DNA of 58,719 nt from an uncultured Anaeromassilibacillus sp. (GTDB lineage: Bacteria; Bacillota; Clostridia; Oscillospirales; Acutalibacteraceae): positions 1-58,719 of the forward strand of contig CAKNKY010000009.1 of NCBI GenBank assembly GCA_930987725.1, given 5' to 3'. Of this stretch, positions 42,647 to 51,372 are shown piece after piece. The notes below the pieces were generated by a model. The model ran no database searches and had not been told where the DNA came from. It saw nothing but the letters and a program-made list of their open reading frames with translations. A program made the translations under genes and the position numbers. Each line of letters starts with the position of its first letter. The first letter of the stretch is position 1.

Positions 42647-42780
42647 GTAAAACAAAGAAGGGTGTTCTGCGTCCTCACCTGTGGGGTTCCGTCCGTCACG
42701 GGTCAATAGCGGTAAAAGGTACAGTTCTGTGCTTCTTTGACGTTGTTGCGGGCGGAGTTTTTCCGCCCGTTTTGTTTTGC
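42647..42780 (+). ncRNA. L20-type autoregulatory leader of the infC operon
   Basis: The untranslated leader runs about 170 bases from the promoter to infC. It holds a hairpin near 42673-42686, a second weak hairpin near 42719-42732, and an intrinsic terminator (stem 42749-42756 with 42762-42769, then TTTTGTTTT). Firmicutes infC-rpmI-rplT leaders are controlled by L20 through such an attenuator; the identification is by position and architecture, not by a covariance model. Confidence 0.7.
42749..42778 (+). terminator. Attenuator in the infC leader
   Basis: An 8-bp GC-rich stem, CGGGCGGA with TCCGCCCG, with the loop GTTTT and the tail TTTTGTTTT, 43 bases before the infC start. Confidence 0.85.
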
Positions 42781-42820
42781 GCAAAACCATACGGGAAATG
42801 TATTTTGGAGGTGCTTAACC

Positions 42821-43342
42821 ATTAGCAACAAGGAACTGCAGATCAATGAAGAGATCCGCGACAGAGAGGTTCGCGTCATTGGGCCTGACGGCGCTCAGCT
42901 TGGCATTATGTCCGCGCAGAAGGCTTTGGATCTCGCCCTTTCCAAGAATCTCGATCTGGTAAAGATTGCGCCTCAGGCCACGCCGCCGGTGTGTAAGATC
43001 ATCGACTATGGCAAGTACCGCTTTGAGCAGGCCAAGCGCGAGAAAGAGGCCAGAAAGAACCAGCGCATCGTCGAAATCAAAGAAGTCCGTCTTTCCCTCA
43101 ACATCGATACCCACGATTTTGAGACGAAGGTGGGCCATGCCATGCGTTTTCTGAAGGAAGGGAACAAGGTCAAGGCTTCCATCCGCTTCCGTGGCCGTGA
43201 GATGGGTCATCCGGAGCAGGGATATGAAGTCATGAAGCGATTTGCCGAGGCTCTTGCCGAAATCGCAAACGTGGAAAAACCTGCGAAGCTGGAAGGGCGC
43301 AATATGCTGATGTTCCTTGCATCCAAACCCGCGAAGTCTTAA
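42821..43342 (+). CDS. infC: Translation initiation factor IF-3
   Basis: IF-3 keeps the 30S subunit free and proofreads start codons. The 173-residue protein begins I(M)[19 protein letters not shown]. The N-domain includes [20 protein letters not shown] and DYGKYRFEQ, and the C-domain includes [17 protein letters not shown] and [13 protein letters not shown]. The start codon is ATT at 42821, seven bases after GGAGGTG. No ATG or GTG in the same frame fits, and this non-canonical ATT is the known infC autoregulation device. The operon is infC-rpmI-rplT behind an attenuated leader. Confidence 0.96.
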   Translation: MSNKELQINEEIRDREVRVIGPDGAQLGIMSAQKALDLALSKNLDLVKIAPQATPPVCKIIDYGKYRFEQAKREKEARKNQRIVEIKEVRLSLNIDTHDFETKVGHAMRFLKEGNKVKASIRFRGREMGHPEQGYEVMKRFAEALAEIANVEKPAKLEGRNMLMFLASKPAKS

Positions 43343-43373
43343 TTATTTTATCATATCAAGGAGGGGCAAAATC

Positions 43374-43580
43374 ATGCCTAAGCTCAAAACTCATTCCGGC
43401 GCCAAAAAACGCTTTAAGCTTTCCAAGAACGGAAAGGTTATCCGCGCCCATGCGAACAAATCCCATCTGCTGAACGGTCACGGCAAGACTCGTAAGACCA
43501 AGAGAGCCCTGAGAGGCACCACCGTCGCCGACAAGACGAATGTGGCGCAGGTGAAGCGTCTGCTGCCCTATCAGGGGTAA
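43374..43580 (+). CDS. rpmI: 50S ribosomal protein L35
   Basis: L35 is a small, very basic large-subunit protein of 68 residues. The N-terminus [20 protein letters not shown] and [19 protein letters not shown] are diagnostic. AAGGAGG precedes the ATG at 43374. The frame opens upstream inside infC, but the ATG is clear. It sits between infC and rplT and is under the same L20 feedback. Confidence 0.97.
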   Translation: MPKLKTHSGAKKRFKLSKNGKVIRAHANKSHLLNGHGKTRKTKRALRGTTVADKTNVAQVKRLLPYQG

Positions 43581-43627
43581 GCTGATCCCCATAACAAAAG
43601 ACAACCATATACTGGAGGTAATGATAA

Positions 43628-43981
43628 ATGGCTCGTATTAAGGGCGCGATGATGACCCGCAAAAGAAGAAAGAAGACTCTGAAGCTGGCCAAGGGCTATT
43701 GGGGTTCCAAGAGCAGACACTTTAAGATGGCGAAACAGGCCGTTATGAAGTCCGGTAATTACGCCTTCATCGGCCGCAAAGCCAGAAAGCGTGATTTCCG
43801 CCGCCTGTGGATCACCCGCATTTCCGCCGCCTGCCGTGCGAACGGGATCACTTATTCCGTGTTCATGAACGGCCTCAAGAAGGCAGATGTGGTTCTGAAC
43901 CGCAAGATGCTCGCTGAGATTGCCGTGGCCGACGAAGCCGCGTTCAAGGCTCTGGTGGAAAAGGCAAAAGCCGCTTTATAA
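43628..43981 (+). CDS. rplT: 50S ribosomal protein L20
   Basis: L20 is an assembly protein of the large subunit and the feedback repressor of its own operon. The 117-residue protein has the basic N-terminal tail [20 protein letters not shown] and the conserved [19 protein letters not shown] and [33 protein letters not shown] precedes the ATG. It is followed 11 bases later by a terminator that ends the operon. Confidence 0.98.
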   Translation: MARIKGAMMTRKRRKKTLKLAKGYWGSKSRHFKMAKQAVMKSGNYAFIGRKARKRDFRRLWITRISAACRANGITYSVFMNGLKKADVVLNRKMLAEIAVADEAAFKALVEKAKAAL

Positions 43982-43992
43982 AAAGCTGTAAT

Positions 43993-44026
43993 TGCGCCCG
44001 GAATCGACCCCGGGCGCATTGTTTTT
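43993..44026 (+). terminator. Terminator of the infC-rpmI-rplT operon
   Basis: A 9-bp GC-rich stem (43993-44001 with 44010-44018), an 8-base loop and then TTGTTTTT. Confidence 0.9.
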
Positions 44027-44097
44027 AAGACGGCAGTTCCAAAACGGAAGCTTTTTTTTGCGGCAAAAGGGAAACCGCCAGGAAGGAGGACACAGGC

Positions 44098-44904
44098 ATG
44101 GCTGAATGGATTTCCAGCCGAAAAAATGAACAGGTCAAGACTGCGGCCAAGCTGGGGCAAAGCGCGTCGTTCCGGCGACAAACCGGACTTTTTCTGGCAG
44201 AAGGCGCCCGGTTGTGTGCCGATGCGTTTACCAGCCGCGTGCGAATCCGACAGTTTTTCTGCACGGAACACGCCGCAAAAAAATACGAATCCTATCTGAC
44301 TCCCATTCTCCGAGCCGTGCCCTCCTTTTTCATCACGGAGCCTGTTGCGGAACTTCTTTCTCAAACGGAAGGCAACCAGGGCGTTTTCTGTGTCTGTGAA
44401 CAGAGGAAAGAGCTTTCCTGGGAGGCATTTCCGCTGCGCCACTGTCTGGCAATGGAAACAGTGCAGGATCCGGGCAATCTGGGCGCTGCTCTGCGCACAG
44501 CGGAGGCACTGGGCCTCGGCAGTGTATTGCTTGCCGGTTCCTGCTGTGACGTCTATTCCCCCAAGGCGCTGCGTGCCGGCATGGGCGCCGTATTTCGCCT
44601 TCCTGTTTTTTTCAGTCGGAAACTGCCTGATGCACTCGATGCGCTGCACGGACAAGGTTTTTTCTCCTGCGCCGCTGTGCCGGACAGCAGCGCAAGGCCG
44701 ATTACGGAAGTGGATTTTTCCCACCCTTGCATCATGGCCGTGGGGAATGAGGGGAACGGCCTGACGGAAGCTGCTGCCGCGGCCTGCAATCTGCGCGTCA
44801 CAATTCCCATGCTGGGCAGAGCGGAGAGCCTAAACGCAGCGTCATCCGCGGCCATCCTCATGTGGGAAATGATGCGGTCTGGAGGCATTTCCGGCGGTGG
44901 ATAA
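44098..44904 (+). CDS. SpoU/TrmH-family RNA 2'-O-methyltransferase
   Basis: This SPOUT-fold RNA methyltransferase has 268 residues. An N-terminal substrate-binding domain (about 1-95, SSRKNEQVKTAAKLGQSASF) precedes the knotted domain. The motifs are METVQDPGNLGAALRTAEALG (motif 1), AVGNEGNGLTEA (motif 2) and IPMLGRAESLNAASSAAILM (motif 3). The family modifies 23S rRNA or tRNA; the site cannot be told here. AAGGAGG precedes the ATG. It overlaps dprA by eight bases. Confidence 0.88.
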   Translation: MAEWISSRKNEQVKTAAKLGQSASFRRQTGLFLAEGARLCADAFTSRVRIRQFFCTEHAAKKYESYLTPILRAVPSFFITEPVAELLSQTEGNQGVFCVCEQRKELSWEAFPLRHCLAMETVQDPGNLGAALRTAEALGLGSVLLAGSCCDVYSPKALRAGMGAVFRLPVFFSRKLPDALDALHGQGFFSCAAVPDSSARPITEVDFSHPCIMAVGNEGNGLTEAAAAACNLRVTIPMLGRAESLNAASSAAILMWEMMRSGGISGGG

Positions 44905-46072
44905 CAGAGTTTATTGGATTTGGATACAGCACGCTCTCAGAGCGGGCAGCACCAAAGCGGCCCGTATTTTCAAGCGATACGGTTCGGCCCGCGAATTTTA
45001 TGAGAGCGGCCGGGAAAGCTGGCTTCTGGACGGCATGTTCACGCAGAGGGAACTGGAACACCTGAACTCATTCTCTCTTGACCAGGCACAGGCGCAGCTT
45101 GAAACTGCGCTGAAGCTGGGCCAGTCGGTTCTCTGCCTCGATGATCCGGCTTATCCCATTTTGCTTCGGGAGATATCCTCGCCGCCCTGCGTCCTCTATT
45201 ACAAAGGAGAGCTGCCGCCTGCAGACGCACTCTGCATTGCAATGGTGGGCACGCGCAATGCTTCACCGGATGGCCTCGCTGCGGCAAACCTTCTCTCCTA
45301 TAGCCTTGCCGAACAGGGCGCCGTAGTGGTGAGCGGCGGTGCTGTGGGCATTGACTCTGCGTGCCACAAAGGCGCGCTGCGTGCGGGCGGCACCACGGTC
45401 TGCGTGCTGGGCTGCAGCATTGATTACCCTTATCTGATGCGCAATGCATCCCTGCGGGAAGCTATCTCGCACAACGGGGTTCTGCTTTCCGAATATCCGC
45501 CGCAAACACCGCCGTTCAGCCGCTCTTTTCCGATCCGCAACCGGATACTCTCCGGCCTCAGCGTGGGAACGGTCGTGGTGGAAGCCGCAGCGAAAAGCGG
45601 CACGATGATCACGGTGAATGCTGCTCTGGATCAGGGGAGAGATGTGTTTGCCGTCCCCGGTTCCGTGATGAACGCCGCCGCACAAGGCGTCAACCGCCTG
45701 ATTCGGGAAGGAGCAAAACCCGTCACCTGTGCACAGGACATTCTAGACGAATATCCCGGCCGTCTGATGCCGGTTCCGCATCACCCAGCGGAACAAGAAA
45801 ACTTCAATCTGCCTCCTGCCGAACAGCCAAAAGAGCAGAGGGTAAAAGCATTGCCGGAAGAAGAGTCCGCTGTGCAGGAATCGATTGATTTGTCGGAGCT
45901 TTCCACGCAGGGGGCCGCGCTGCTCTCCGCTATGGAGAAGGAGCCGCGCCACATTGCCGAACTGGCCAAAAAAGCCGGGCTGCCGGTTTCTCTGGCCCTG
46001 AGCGCAGCCACAGAACTTGAACTGCTCCGTTTGGCGCGTTCATGTTCCGGCGGCAGGTATCAAAAACTGTAA
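44897..46072 (+). CDS. dprA: DNA-processing protein DprA
   Basis: DprA loads RecA on incoming single-stranded DNA during transformation. The 391-residue protein has a helical N-terminal domain (about 1-75), the Rossmann domain with AMVGTRNASPDG, VVVSGGAVGIDSACHKGAL, IRNRILSGLSVGTVVVEAA and KSGTMITVNAALDQGRDVFAVPG, and a linker of about 55 residues before a winged-helix C-terminus. The GTG start lies 12 bases after GGAGG. It is usually next to topA in Firmicutes, as here, and the end of the gene is 155 bases before topA. Confidence 0.93.
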   Translation: MDNRVYWIWIQHALRAGSTKAARIFKRYGSAREFYESGRESWLLDGMFTQRELEHLNSFSLDQAQAQLETALKLGQSVLCLDDPAYPILLREISSPPCVLYYKGELPPADALCIAMVGTRNASPDGLAAANLLSYSLAEQGAVVVSGGAVGIDSACHKGALRAGGTTVCVLGCSIDYPYLMRNASLREAISHNGVLLSEYPPQTPPFSRSFPIRNRILSGLSVGTVVVEAAAKSGTMITVNAALDQGRDVFAVPGSVMNAAAQGVNRLIREGAKPVTCAQDILDEYPGRLMPVPHHPAEQENFNLPPAEQPKEQRVKALPEEESAVQESIDLSELSTQGAALLSAMEKEPRHIAELAKKAGLPVSLALSAATELELLRLARSCSGGRYQKL

Positions 46073-46078
46073 TTGCCG

Positions 46079-46124
46079 TGCCCTGTTCCAATCTGCCGGT
46101 CATGCGGCGGATTGGAACAGGGCA
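46079..46124. repeat. 20-bp stem-loop between dprA and topA
   Basis: Positions 46079-46098 pair with 46105-46124 over 20 bp with one G-U pair and a 6-base loop (GTCATG). No T run follows on either strand. It starts six bases after the dprA stop. It may be a mobile or degenerate repeat, a processing/stability hairpin, or a Rho-type terminator element. Confidence 0.6.
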
Positions 46125-46227
46125 GGACGGCCGGCGGGCACGCGTCCGCCGCTTTTCTGTGTCTGTGTCGACCGGAAGCATTCCCGTTTCTGAAACGAGT
46201 GAAATGATAAAAACGAGGTGAAGCTTC

Positions 46228-48330
46228 ATGCCAAAGCTTGTCATTGTGGAGTCGCCTACCAAGGTGAAAACCATTAAAAAATATCTGGGAGCCAATTACG
46301 ATGTCGTCGCCACGATGGGCCACATCCGTGATTTGCCCGAATCACGCCTGAGCGTGGATGTGAAAAAGAATTTTGCGCCAAAATATGAAATCATCAAGGG
46401 AAAAGAAAAGCTTGTGGAGGAGTTGAAGGAGAAAGCAGAGGCCTGCAGCGGCGTTCTGCTCGCAACCGACCCGGACCGCGAGGGGGAGGCCATCTCCTGG
46501 CACCTGGCCTATATTCTCGGCCTGGACACTTCCGAAAAGAATAGGGTTACGTTTAACGAGATCACCAAAACAGGCATCACTGCGGGAATGGAACACCCCC
46601 GCAGCATTGACCAGAACCTTGTCAACGCGCAGCAGGCGCGCCGCGTGCTTGATCGCCTTGTCGGCTACAAGCTAAGCCCCTTTCTCTCCCAGAAGATCCG
46701 CCGCGGCTTGTCTGCCGGCCGCGTGCAATCTGTTGCTGTGCGCCTGATCGTGGACAGGGAGGAAGAGATCCGCGCCTTCAAGCCGGAGGAATACTGGACC
46801 ATCGACGCCAAGCTCATCCCGCACGGCTCGCGCAAGACATTCCCGGCTTCCTTCTATGGGGCAAACGGCGAAAAAATTAAGATTGAAGACAAGGAGCAGA
46901 CCGATCGGATTCTGGACGATCTGAAAGACGCCGCCTTTCATGTGGAGAAGGTCAAGAAGGGTACGCGCCGCAAATCACCCGCACCGCCGTTCATCACCTC
47001 CACCCTGCAGCAGGAGGCCTCGCGCCGCCTGGGCTTCCAGGCCAAGCGCACCATGCGGGCCGCCCAGGAACTCTATGAAGGCGTGGAAATCGGCGAACTC
47101 GGTGCTGTCGGCCTCATCACTTACATGAGAACCGACTCACTGCGCATTTCAGAGGACGCCATTCAGGAAGTCACCTCCTATATCGGAGATCGCTGGGGCA
47201 AGAAATACCTGCCGGATTCTCCGCGCCATTTCAAGACGCGGGCCAACGCGCAGGACGGCCACGAGGCCATCCGTCCCACCACTATTGCGCTTTCTCCCGA
47301 CAAGGTAAAAGACAGCCTGACAAACGATCAATATAAGCTCTATAAGTTGATCTGGGAGCGTTTTGTCGCTTGCCAGATGGCCAACTGTCTGCAGAGCACC
47401 ACACAGGCTGATATCATCGCCCCCGGCGCGTCCGGAACGGAATACCTGTTCAAGGCTTCCGGCTACACCGTAACCTTCGACGGTTTCACCGTTCTGTATG
47501 AAGAGGGAAAGGACGAAGAGACGCCTTCCGAAGGAAGCCTGCCTCCGCTGGAAAACGGGATGGCGCTGCGCTGCCGTGAAATCGCCGGCAACCAGCATTT
47601 CACGCAGCCCCCGGCCCGATATACGGAAGCAACACTGATCAAAGCACTCGAGGAAAACGGCATCGGCCGCCCCTCCACGTATGCGGCCACCATCTCCACC
47701 ATCACCGGCCGGAACTATGTCACGCGGGAAGGCAAGGCATTGAAGCCGACAGAACTGGGTGAAGTCACCACCAAGCTGATGAAGGAACGCTTCCCAAAAA
47801 TCGTCAATGTAAAATTTACCGCGCAGGTGGAAAACGAGCTTGACGAAGTCCAGAGCGGCAAGACCGATTGGGTGGAAACGCTGGATCATTTCTATACGGA
47901 TTTCGACAAGACGCTTAAGCAGGCAAAGGAAGACATGAAGGGTGTCAAGATCCAGCTCAAGGAAGACGAGACCGACATCATCTGCGAAAAATGCGGACGC
48001 CGGATGGTGATCAAAACAGGCCGCTACGGCCGTTTCATCGCCTGCCCCGGTTACCCGGAATGCAAAAACGTAAAGAAGCTGGTGCAGGAAAACGGCGCGG
48101 AATGCCCGAAATGCGGCGGCAAGGTTGTGGTGAAAAAATCAAAAAAAGGCCGTGTGTTTTATGGCTGCAGCAATTACCCTAACTGCGATTTTGTTTCCTG
48201 GGATGAGCCTACGCTTGAAAAATGCCCGCGCTGCGGCAAAACCCTGCTGAAAAAGAAGGGGAAAAAGCCACGCTATTACTGTATAACGCCGGACTGCGGC
48301 TACGAAAGGACAGAAGAAAACGACTCATGA
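46228..48330 (+). CDS. topA: DNA topoisomerase I
   Basis: TopA relaxes negative supercoils. The 700-residue protein has the TOPRIM domain (1-115) with VIVESPTKVKTI and ATDPDREGEAISWHL, the catalytic Tyr299 in GLITYMRTDSLRIS, and SQKIRRGLSAGRVQSVAVRL in the gate domain. Three C-terminal zinc ribbons follow: CEKCGRRMV, CPKCGGKVVVK with CSNYPNC, and CPRCGKTLL with CITPDC. AACGAGGTGA precedes the ATG. The trmFO start overlaps its stop. Confidence 0.97.
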   Translation: MPKLVIVESPTKVKTIKKYLGANYDVVATMGHIRDLPESRLSVDVKKNFAPKYEIIKGKEKLVEELKEKAEACSGVLLATDPDREGEAISWHLAYILGLDTSEKNRVTFNEITKTGITAGMEHPRSIDQNLVNAQQARRVLDRLVGYKLSPFLSQKIRRGLSAGRVQSVAVRLIVDREEEIRAFKPEEYWTIDAKLIPHGSRKTFPASFYGANGEKIKIEDKEQTDRILDDLKDAAFHVEKVKKGTRRKSPAPPFITSTLQQEASRRLGFQAKRTMRAAQELYEGVEIGELGAVGLITYMRTDSLRISEDAIQEVTSYIGDRWGKKYLPDSPRHFKTRANAQDGHEAIRPTTIALSPDKVKDSLTNDQYKLYKLIWERFVACQMANCLQSTTQADIIAPGASGTEYLFKASGYTVTFDGFTVLYEEGKDEETPSEGSLPPLENGMALRCREIAGNQHFTQPPARYTEATLIKALEENGIGRPSTYAATISTITGRNYVTREGKALKPTELGEVTTKLMKERFPKIVNVKFTAQVENELDEVQSGKTDWVETLDHFYTDFDKTLKQAKEDMKGVKIQLKEDETDIICEKCGRRMVIKTGRYGRFIACPGYPECKNVKKLVQENGAECPKCGGKVVVKKSKKGRVFYGCSNYPNCDFVSWDEPTLEKCPRCGKTLLKKKGKKPRYYCITPDCGYERTEENDS

Positions 48331-49661
48331 TCAAAGTGATAGGAGCCGGTTTGGCCGGATGTGAAGCCGCGTGGCAGATTGCCGAAGCCGGAGAAGAAGC
48401 TGAACTCTATGAAATGAAACCGGCACGGTATACCCCTGCCCACAAAAGCCCACTGTTTGCGGAGCTGATCTGCTCCAATTCGCTTAAGGCTGCGCGGATC
48501 GAAAGCGCGGCTGGTCTGCTCAAGGAGGAAATGCGCCGCCTCGGCTCCCTGCTCACGGACTGTGCGGCAGCCTGCGCCGTCCCGGCAGGCGGGGCGTTGG
48601 CCGTGGACCGGAACGAATTTTCCGCATTGGTCACAAAGCGCATCCGTGAGCACCCGCGCATTCATATCCGGGAAGCGGAAGAGGTGACGAAACTGCCGCT
48701 GGACGGCGTTTCCATTGTGGCAACGGGACCGCTCACGAGCGATGCCCTGGCTACACAAATCCGCGAGCTGTGCGGCGGCGGCTTAAGCTTTTTTGACGCT
48801 GCCGCACCGATTGTGACGGCGGAGAGCATCGACAGAAGCAAGATATTCTGCGCATCCCGCTACGATAAGGGCGGGGACAATGCTTACCTCAACTGCCCCA
48901 TGGATCGGCCCGCATATGAAGCTTTCCGGGATGCCCTTGCGGCAGCGGAGCGCGCCCCCCTGCACGACTGCGACGTGCGCGACCCAAAGGTGTACGAAGG
49001 CTGCATGCCCATTGAAGTGCTGGCACAGCGCGGCATGGACGCCATGCGCTATGGACCGATGAAACCGGTCGGCCTGCGCGATCCGGCCACAGGGCGGCGG
49101 CCATGGGCTGTGGTGCAGCTGCGGCGCGAAAACCGGGAAGGCACGCTCTACAATCTCGTCGGATTCCAGACTAACCTGAAATTTGGCGAGCAGAAACGGG
49201 TATTCGGCATGATTCCCGGCCTTGCAAACGCTGTGTTTGTGCGCTACGGCGTAATGCACCGCAATACCTTTCTCAATTCGCCCGCCCTGCTCAATGCCGA
49301 CTTCAGCATGCGTCGGCTGCCCGGTCTCTTTTTTGCGGGCCAGATGACGGGCGTGGAAGGGTACATGGAATCGGCTTCCTCCGGCCTCATGGCCGGCCGA
49401 AACGCCGTGCTCCGCCTGCACGGCAAGGAAACATGGGTGCTCCCTCCAGAAACGATCATCGGAGCACTCAGCCGGTATATTGCCGAAGGCGGAGAAGGGG
49501 AGTTCCAGCCCATGGGCGCGAATTTCGGCATTGTGCCGCCGCTCGGCCAGAAAATCAAAGACAAGCGGGATCGCTATGCTGCCCTGGCGCAGCGTGGTCT
49601 CCACGCTCTTTCGGAATATTTGGAACGTCAGGACGAAAAACAGGAGGTTACTTCAGTATGA
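48327..49661 (+). CDS. trmFO: Methylenetetrahydrofolate-tRNA-(uracil-5-)-methyltransferase TrmFO
   Basis: TrmFO makes m5U54 of tRNA with folate and FAD. The FAD-binding motif GAGLAGCEAAW (6-16) opens the 444-residue protein. CSNSLKA, KIFCASRYDKGG, YLNCPM and GYMESASSGLMAGRNA are family landmarks, and the Cys of YLNCPM is the likely catalytic one. The ATG at 48327 overlaps the topA stop (ATGA); no separate ribosome site is seen, so translation is coupled. Its own stop overlaps plsX in the same way. Confidence 0.94.
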   Translation: MIKVIGAGLAGCEAAWQIAEAGEEAELYEMKPARYTPAHKSPLFAELICSNSLKAARIESAAGLLKEEMRRLGSLLTDCAAACAVPAGGALAVDRNEFSALVTKRIREHPRIHIREAEEVTKLPLDGVSIVATGPLTSDALATQIRELCGGGLSFFDAAAPIVTAESIDRSKIFCASRYDKGGDNAYLNCPMDRPAYEAFRDALAAAERAPLHDCDVRDPKVYEGCMPIEVLAQRGMDAMRYGPMKPVGLRDPATGRRPWAVVQLRRENREGTLYNLVGFQTNLKFGEQKRVFGMIPGLANAVFVRYGVMHRNTFLNSPALLNADFSMRRLPGLFFAGQMTGVEGYMESASSGLMAGRNAVLRLHGKETWVLPPETIIGALSRYIAEGGEGEFQPMGANFGIVPPLGQKIKDKRDRYAALAQRGLHALSEYLERQDEKQEVTSV

Positions 49662-50665
49662 AAATCATTGTGGACGCTTTCGGCGGGGACAATGCTCCCC
49701 TTGAAATCATCAAAGGCTGCGCAGACGCAGTGGCGGAGCTGGACCTGGACATCGTGCTGACGGGCAACGAGAGCATCATCCGCCGCGTGGCAAAGGAGAA
49801 TGCAATCTCCCTGAACCGGATTAACATTGTGGATGCGCCGGATGTCATCGACATGGAAGATTCCGCTGGAGACATCATGAAATCGAAATCCAACAGCTCT
49901 ATGGCTGTGGGGCTCAAACTGCTGGCCGAAGGAAAAGGAGACGCCTTCCTTTCCGCCGGCAACTCCGGGGCCCTGGTGGTGGGCGCCACGCTGATCGTAA
50001 AGCGCATCAAGGGCATCAAGCGTGTGGCGTTCGCCCCCGTGATGCCAAAAAACAAGGGCTTCTTCATGCTGATTGACAGCGGCGCCAATGTGGAGTGCAA
50101 ACCGGAAATGCTTCGTCAGTTCGGCATCATGGCCTCCATTTATGTGGAAAAAGTCATGAACATCAAGAACCCCCGCGTCGCCCTCGCCAACGTCGGCGTG
50201 GAGGATCATAAAGGCGGAGAACTGCAGCACGAAGCCTTTGCCCTGCTCAAGAAATCCCCTGTCAATTTCATCGGCAACGTGGAAGCCCGCGACATTCCGG
50301 ACGATGCCGCGGATGTCATTGTGTCCGATGGCTTTACCGGAAACTGCATCCTGAAAATGTACGAAGGCGTTGCCCTCGTGATGATGGGCAAGCTGAAGGA
50401 AATCTTCACAAAGAATCTGAAAAATAAGATTGCCGCTTCCCTGATCCTCTCGGATGTGAAACAGCTGAAACAGGAACTGGATTACAATGAATACGGCGGT
50501 GCACCGCTCATGGGCACTGCAAAGCCTGTTTTCAAGGCGCACGGCAGCTCCAAGGCAAAAACGATCAAGAGCGCGCTCCGCCTGACGAAGGCGTATGTGG
50601 AAGGAAACGTGGTGCACGAGATTGAGGAATCGATCCAGGCCCTGAAAGGGGAGGAAAACGCATGA
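49658..50665 (+). CDS. plsX: Phosphate acyltransferase PlsX
   Basis: PlsX converts acyl-ACP to acyl-phosphate for phospholipid synthesis. The 335-residue protein shows VDAFGGDNAPLEIIKGC, FLSAGNSGALVVGATL, LIDSGANVECKPEML and VIVSDGFTGNCILKMYEG. AGGAGG precedes the ATG. It overlaps trmFO upstream and rnc downstream (ATGA at each junction). The usual neighbour acpP, expected between plsX and rnc in many Firmicutes, is absent. Confidence 0.96.
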   Translation: MKIIVDAFGGDNAPLEIIKGCADAVAELDLDIVLTGNESIIRRVAKENAISLNRINIVDAPDVIDMEDSAGDIMKSKSNSSMAVGLKLLAEGKGDAFLSAGNSGALVVGATLIVKRIKGIKRVAFAPVMPKNKGFFMLIDSGANVECKPEMLRQFGIMASIYVEKVMNIKNPRVALANVGVEDHKGGELQHEAFALLKKSPVNFIGNVEARDIPDDAADVIVSDGFTGNCILKMYEGVALVMMGKLKEIFTKNLKNKIAASLILSDVKQLKQELDYNEYGGAPLMGTAKPVFKAHGSSKAKTIKSALRLTKAYVEGNVVHEIEESIQALKGEENA

Positions 50666-51372
50666 GCCACCAGAAGCAGAACACAGCTCAGCCGGATTTG
50701 AAGAAACTGGAGGCGGCCATCGGCTATCATTTTCAGAATCTATCCCTGCTTCGAAACGCCATGACCCATTCCTCGTATGCCAATGAAAACAGGAAGGCCG
50801 GCGGAAGCAACGAGCGGCTTGAATTTCTCGGCGATTCTGTGCTCGGCATTGTTGTGGCCGATTACCTCTTCAAAAATTGCCCGCATTTGCCCGAGGGAGA
50901 CCTCACCAAGACACGCGCTTCCCTTGTGTGTGAAAAAGCATGCTGCGGCTTTTCGCAGCAGCTCGGCGTGGGGGAATACCTGCTGCTGAGCCATGGGGAA
51001 CAGAACTCCGGCGGACGGACACGCTCCTCCATTCTGGCAGACGCATTCGAAGCCATCATTGCCGCGATCTATCTGGACGGTGGGATGGAGGAGGCCCGCG
51101 CGTTTATCCTGCGGTTCGTCAAACCGATGCTGCAAACAGCGAGGCCGAAGCCGTTTAAGGATTACAAGACCATGCTGCAGGAGATTGTGCAGAAAAATCC
51201 GGAGGAATCCCTGGAATATGTGCTGACAGGGGAGAGCGGGCCGGACCACGACAAGCATTTCTCCGTGGAAGTCCACTTGAACTCGAATGTGATCGGAAAG
51301 GGCGGCGGGCGTAGCAAGAAGGAAGCGGAACAGCAGGCTGCCCGTGAAGCGCTGGAACTGATGGGTTACTGA
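50662..51372 (+). CDS. rnc: Ribonuclease III
   Basis: RNase III cuts double-stranded RNA in rRNA and mRNA processing. The 236-residue protein has the catalytic signature NERLEFLGDSVLG (50-62), the second acidic set in ILADAFEAIIAAIYLDGG, and a C-terminal double-stranded RNA-binding domain (about 168-236, DYKTMLQEIVQKNP to GRSKKEAEQQAAREALELM). It overlaps plsX upstream and the radical SAM gene downstream by one base. Confidence 0.97.
   Translation: MSHQKQNTAQPDLKKLEAAIGYHFQNLSLLRNAMTHSSYANENRKAGGSNERLEFLGDSVLGIVVADYLFKNCPHLPEGDLTKTRASLVCEKACCGFSQQLGVGEYLLLSHGEQNSGGRTRSSILADAFEAIIAAIYLDGGMEEARAFILRFVKPMLQTARPKPFKDYKTMLQEIVQKNPEESLEYVLTGESGPDHDKHFSVEVHLNSNVIGKGGGRSKKEAEQQAAREALELMGY

Noticed and set aside
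44027-44097. Possible promoter of the SpoU methyltransferase gene
   Set aside because: Only T-rich and GC-hairpin sequence was found; no acceptable -35/-10 pair.
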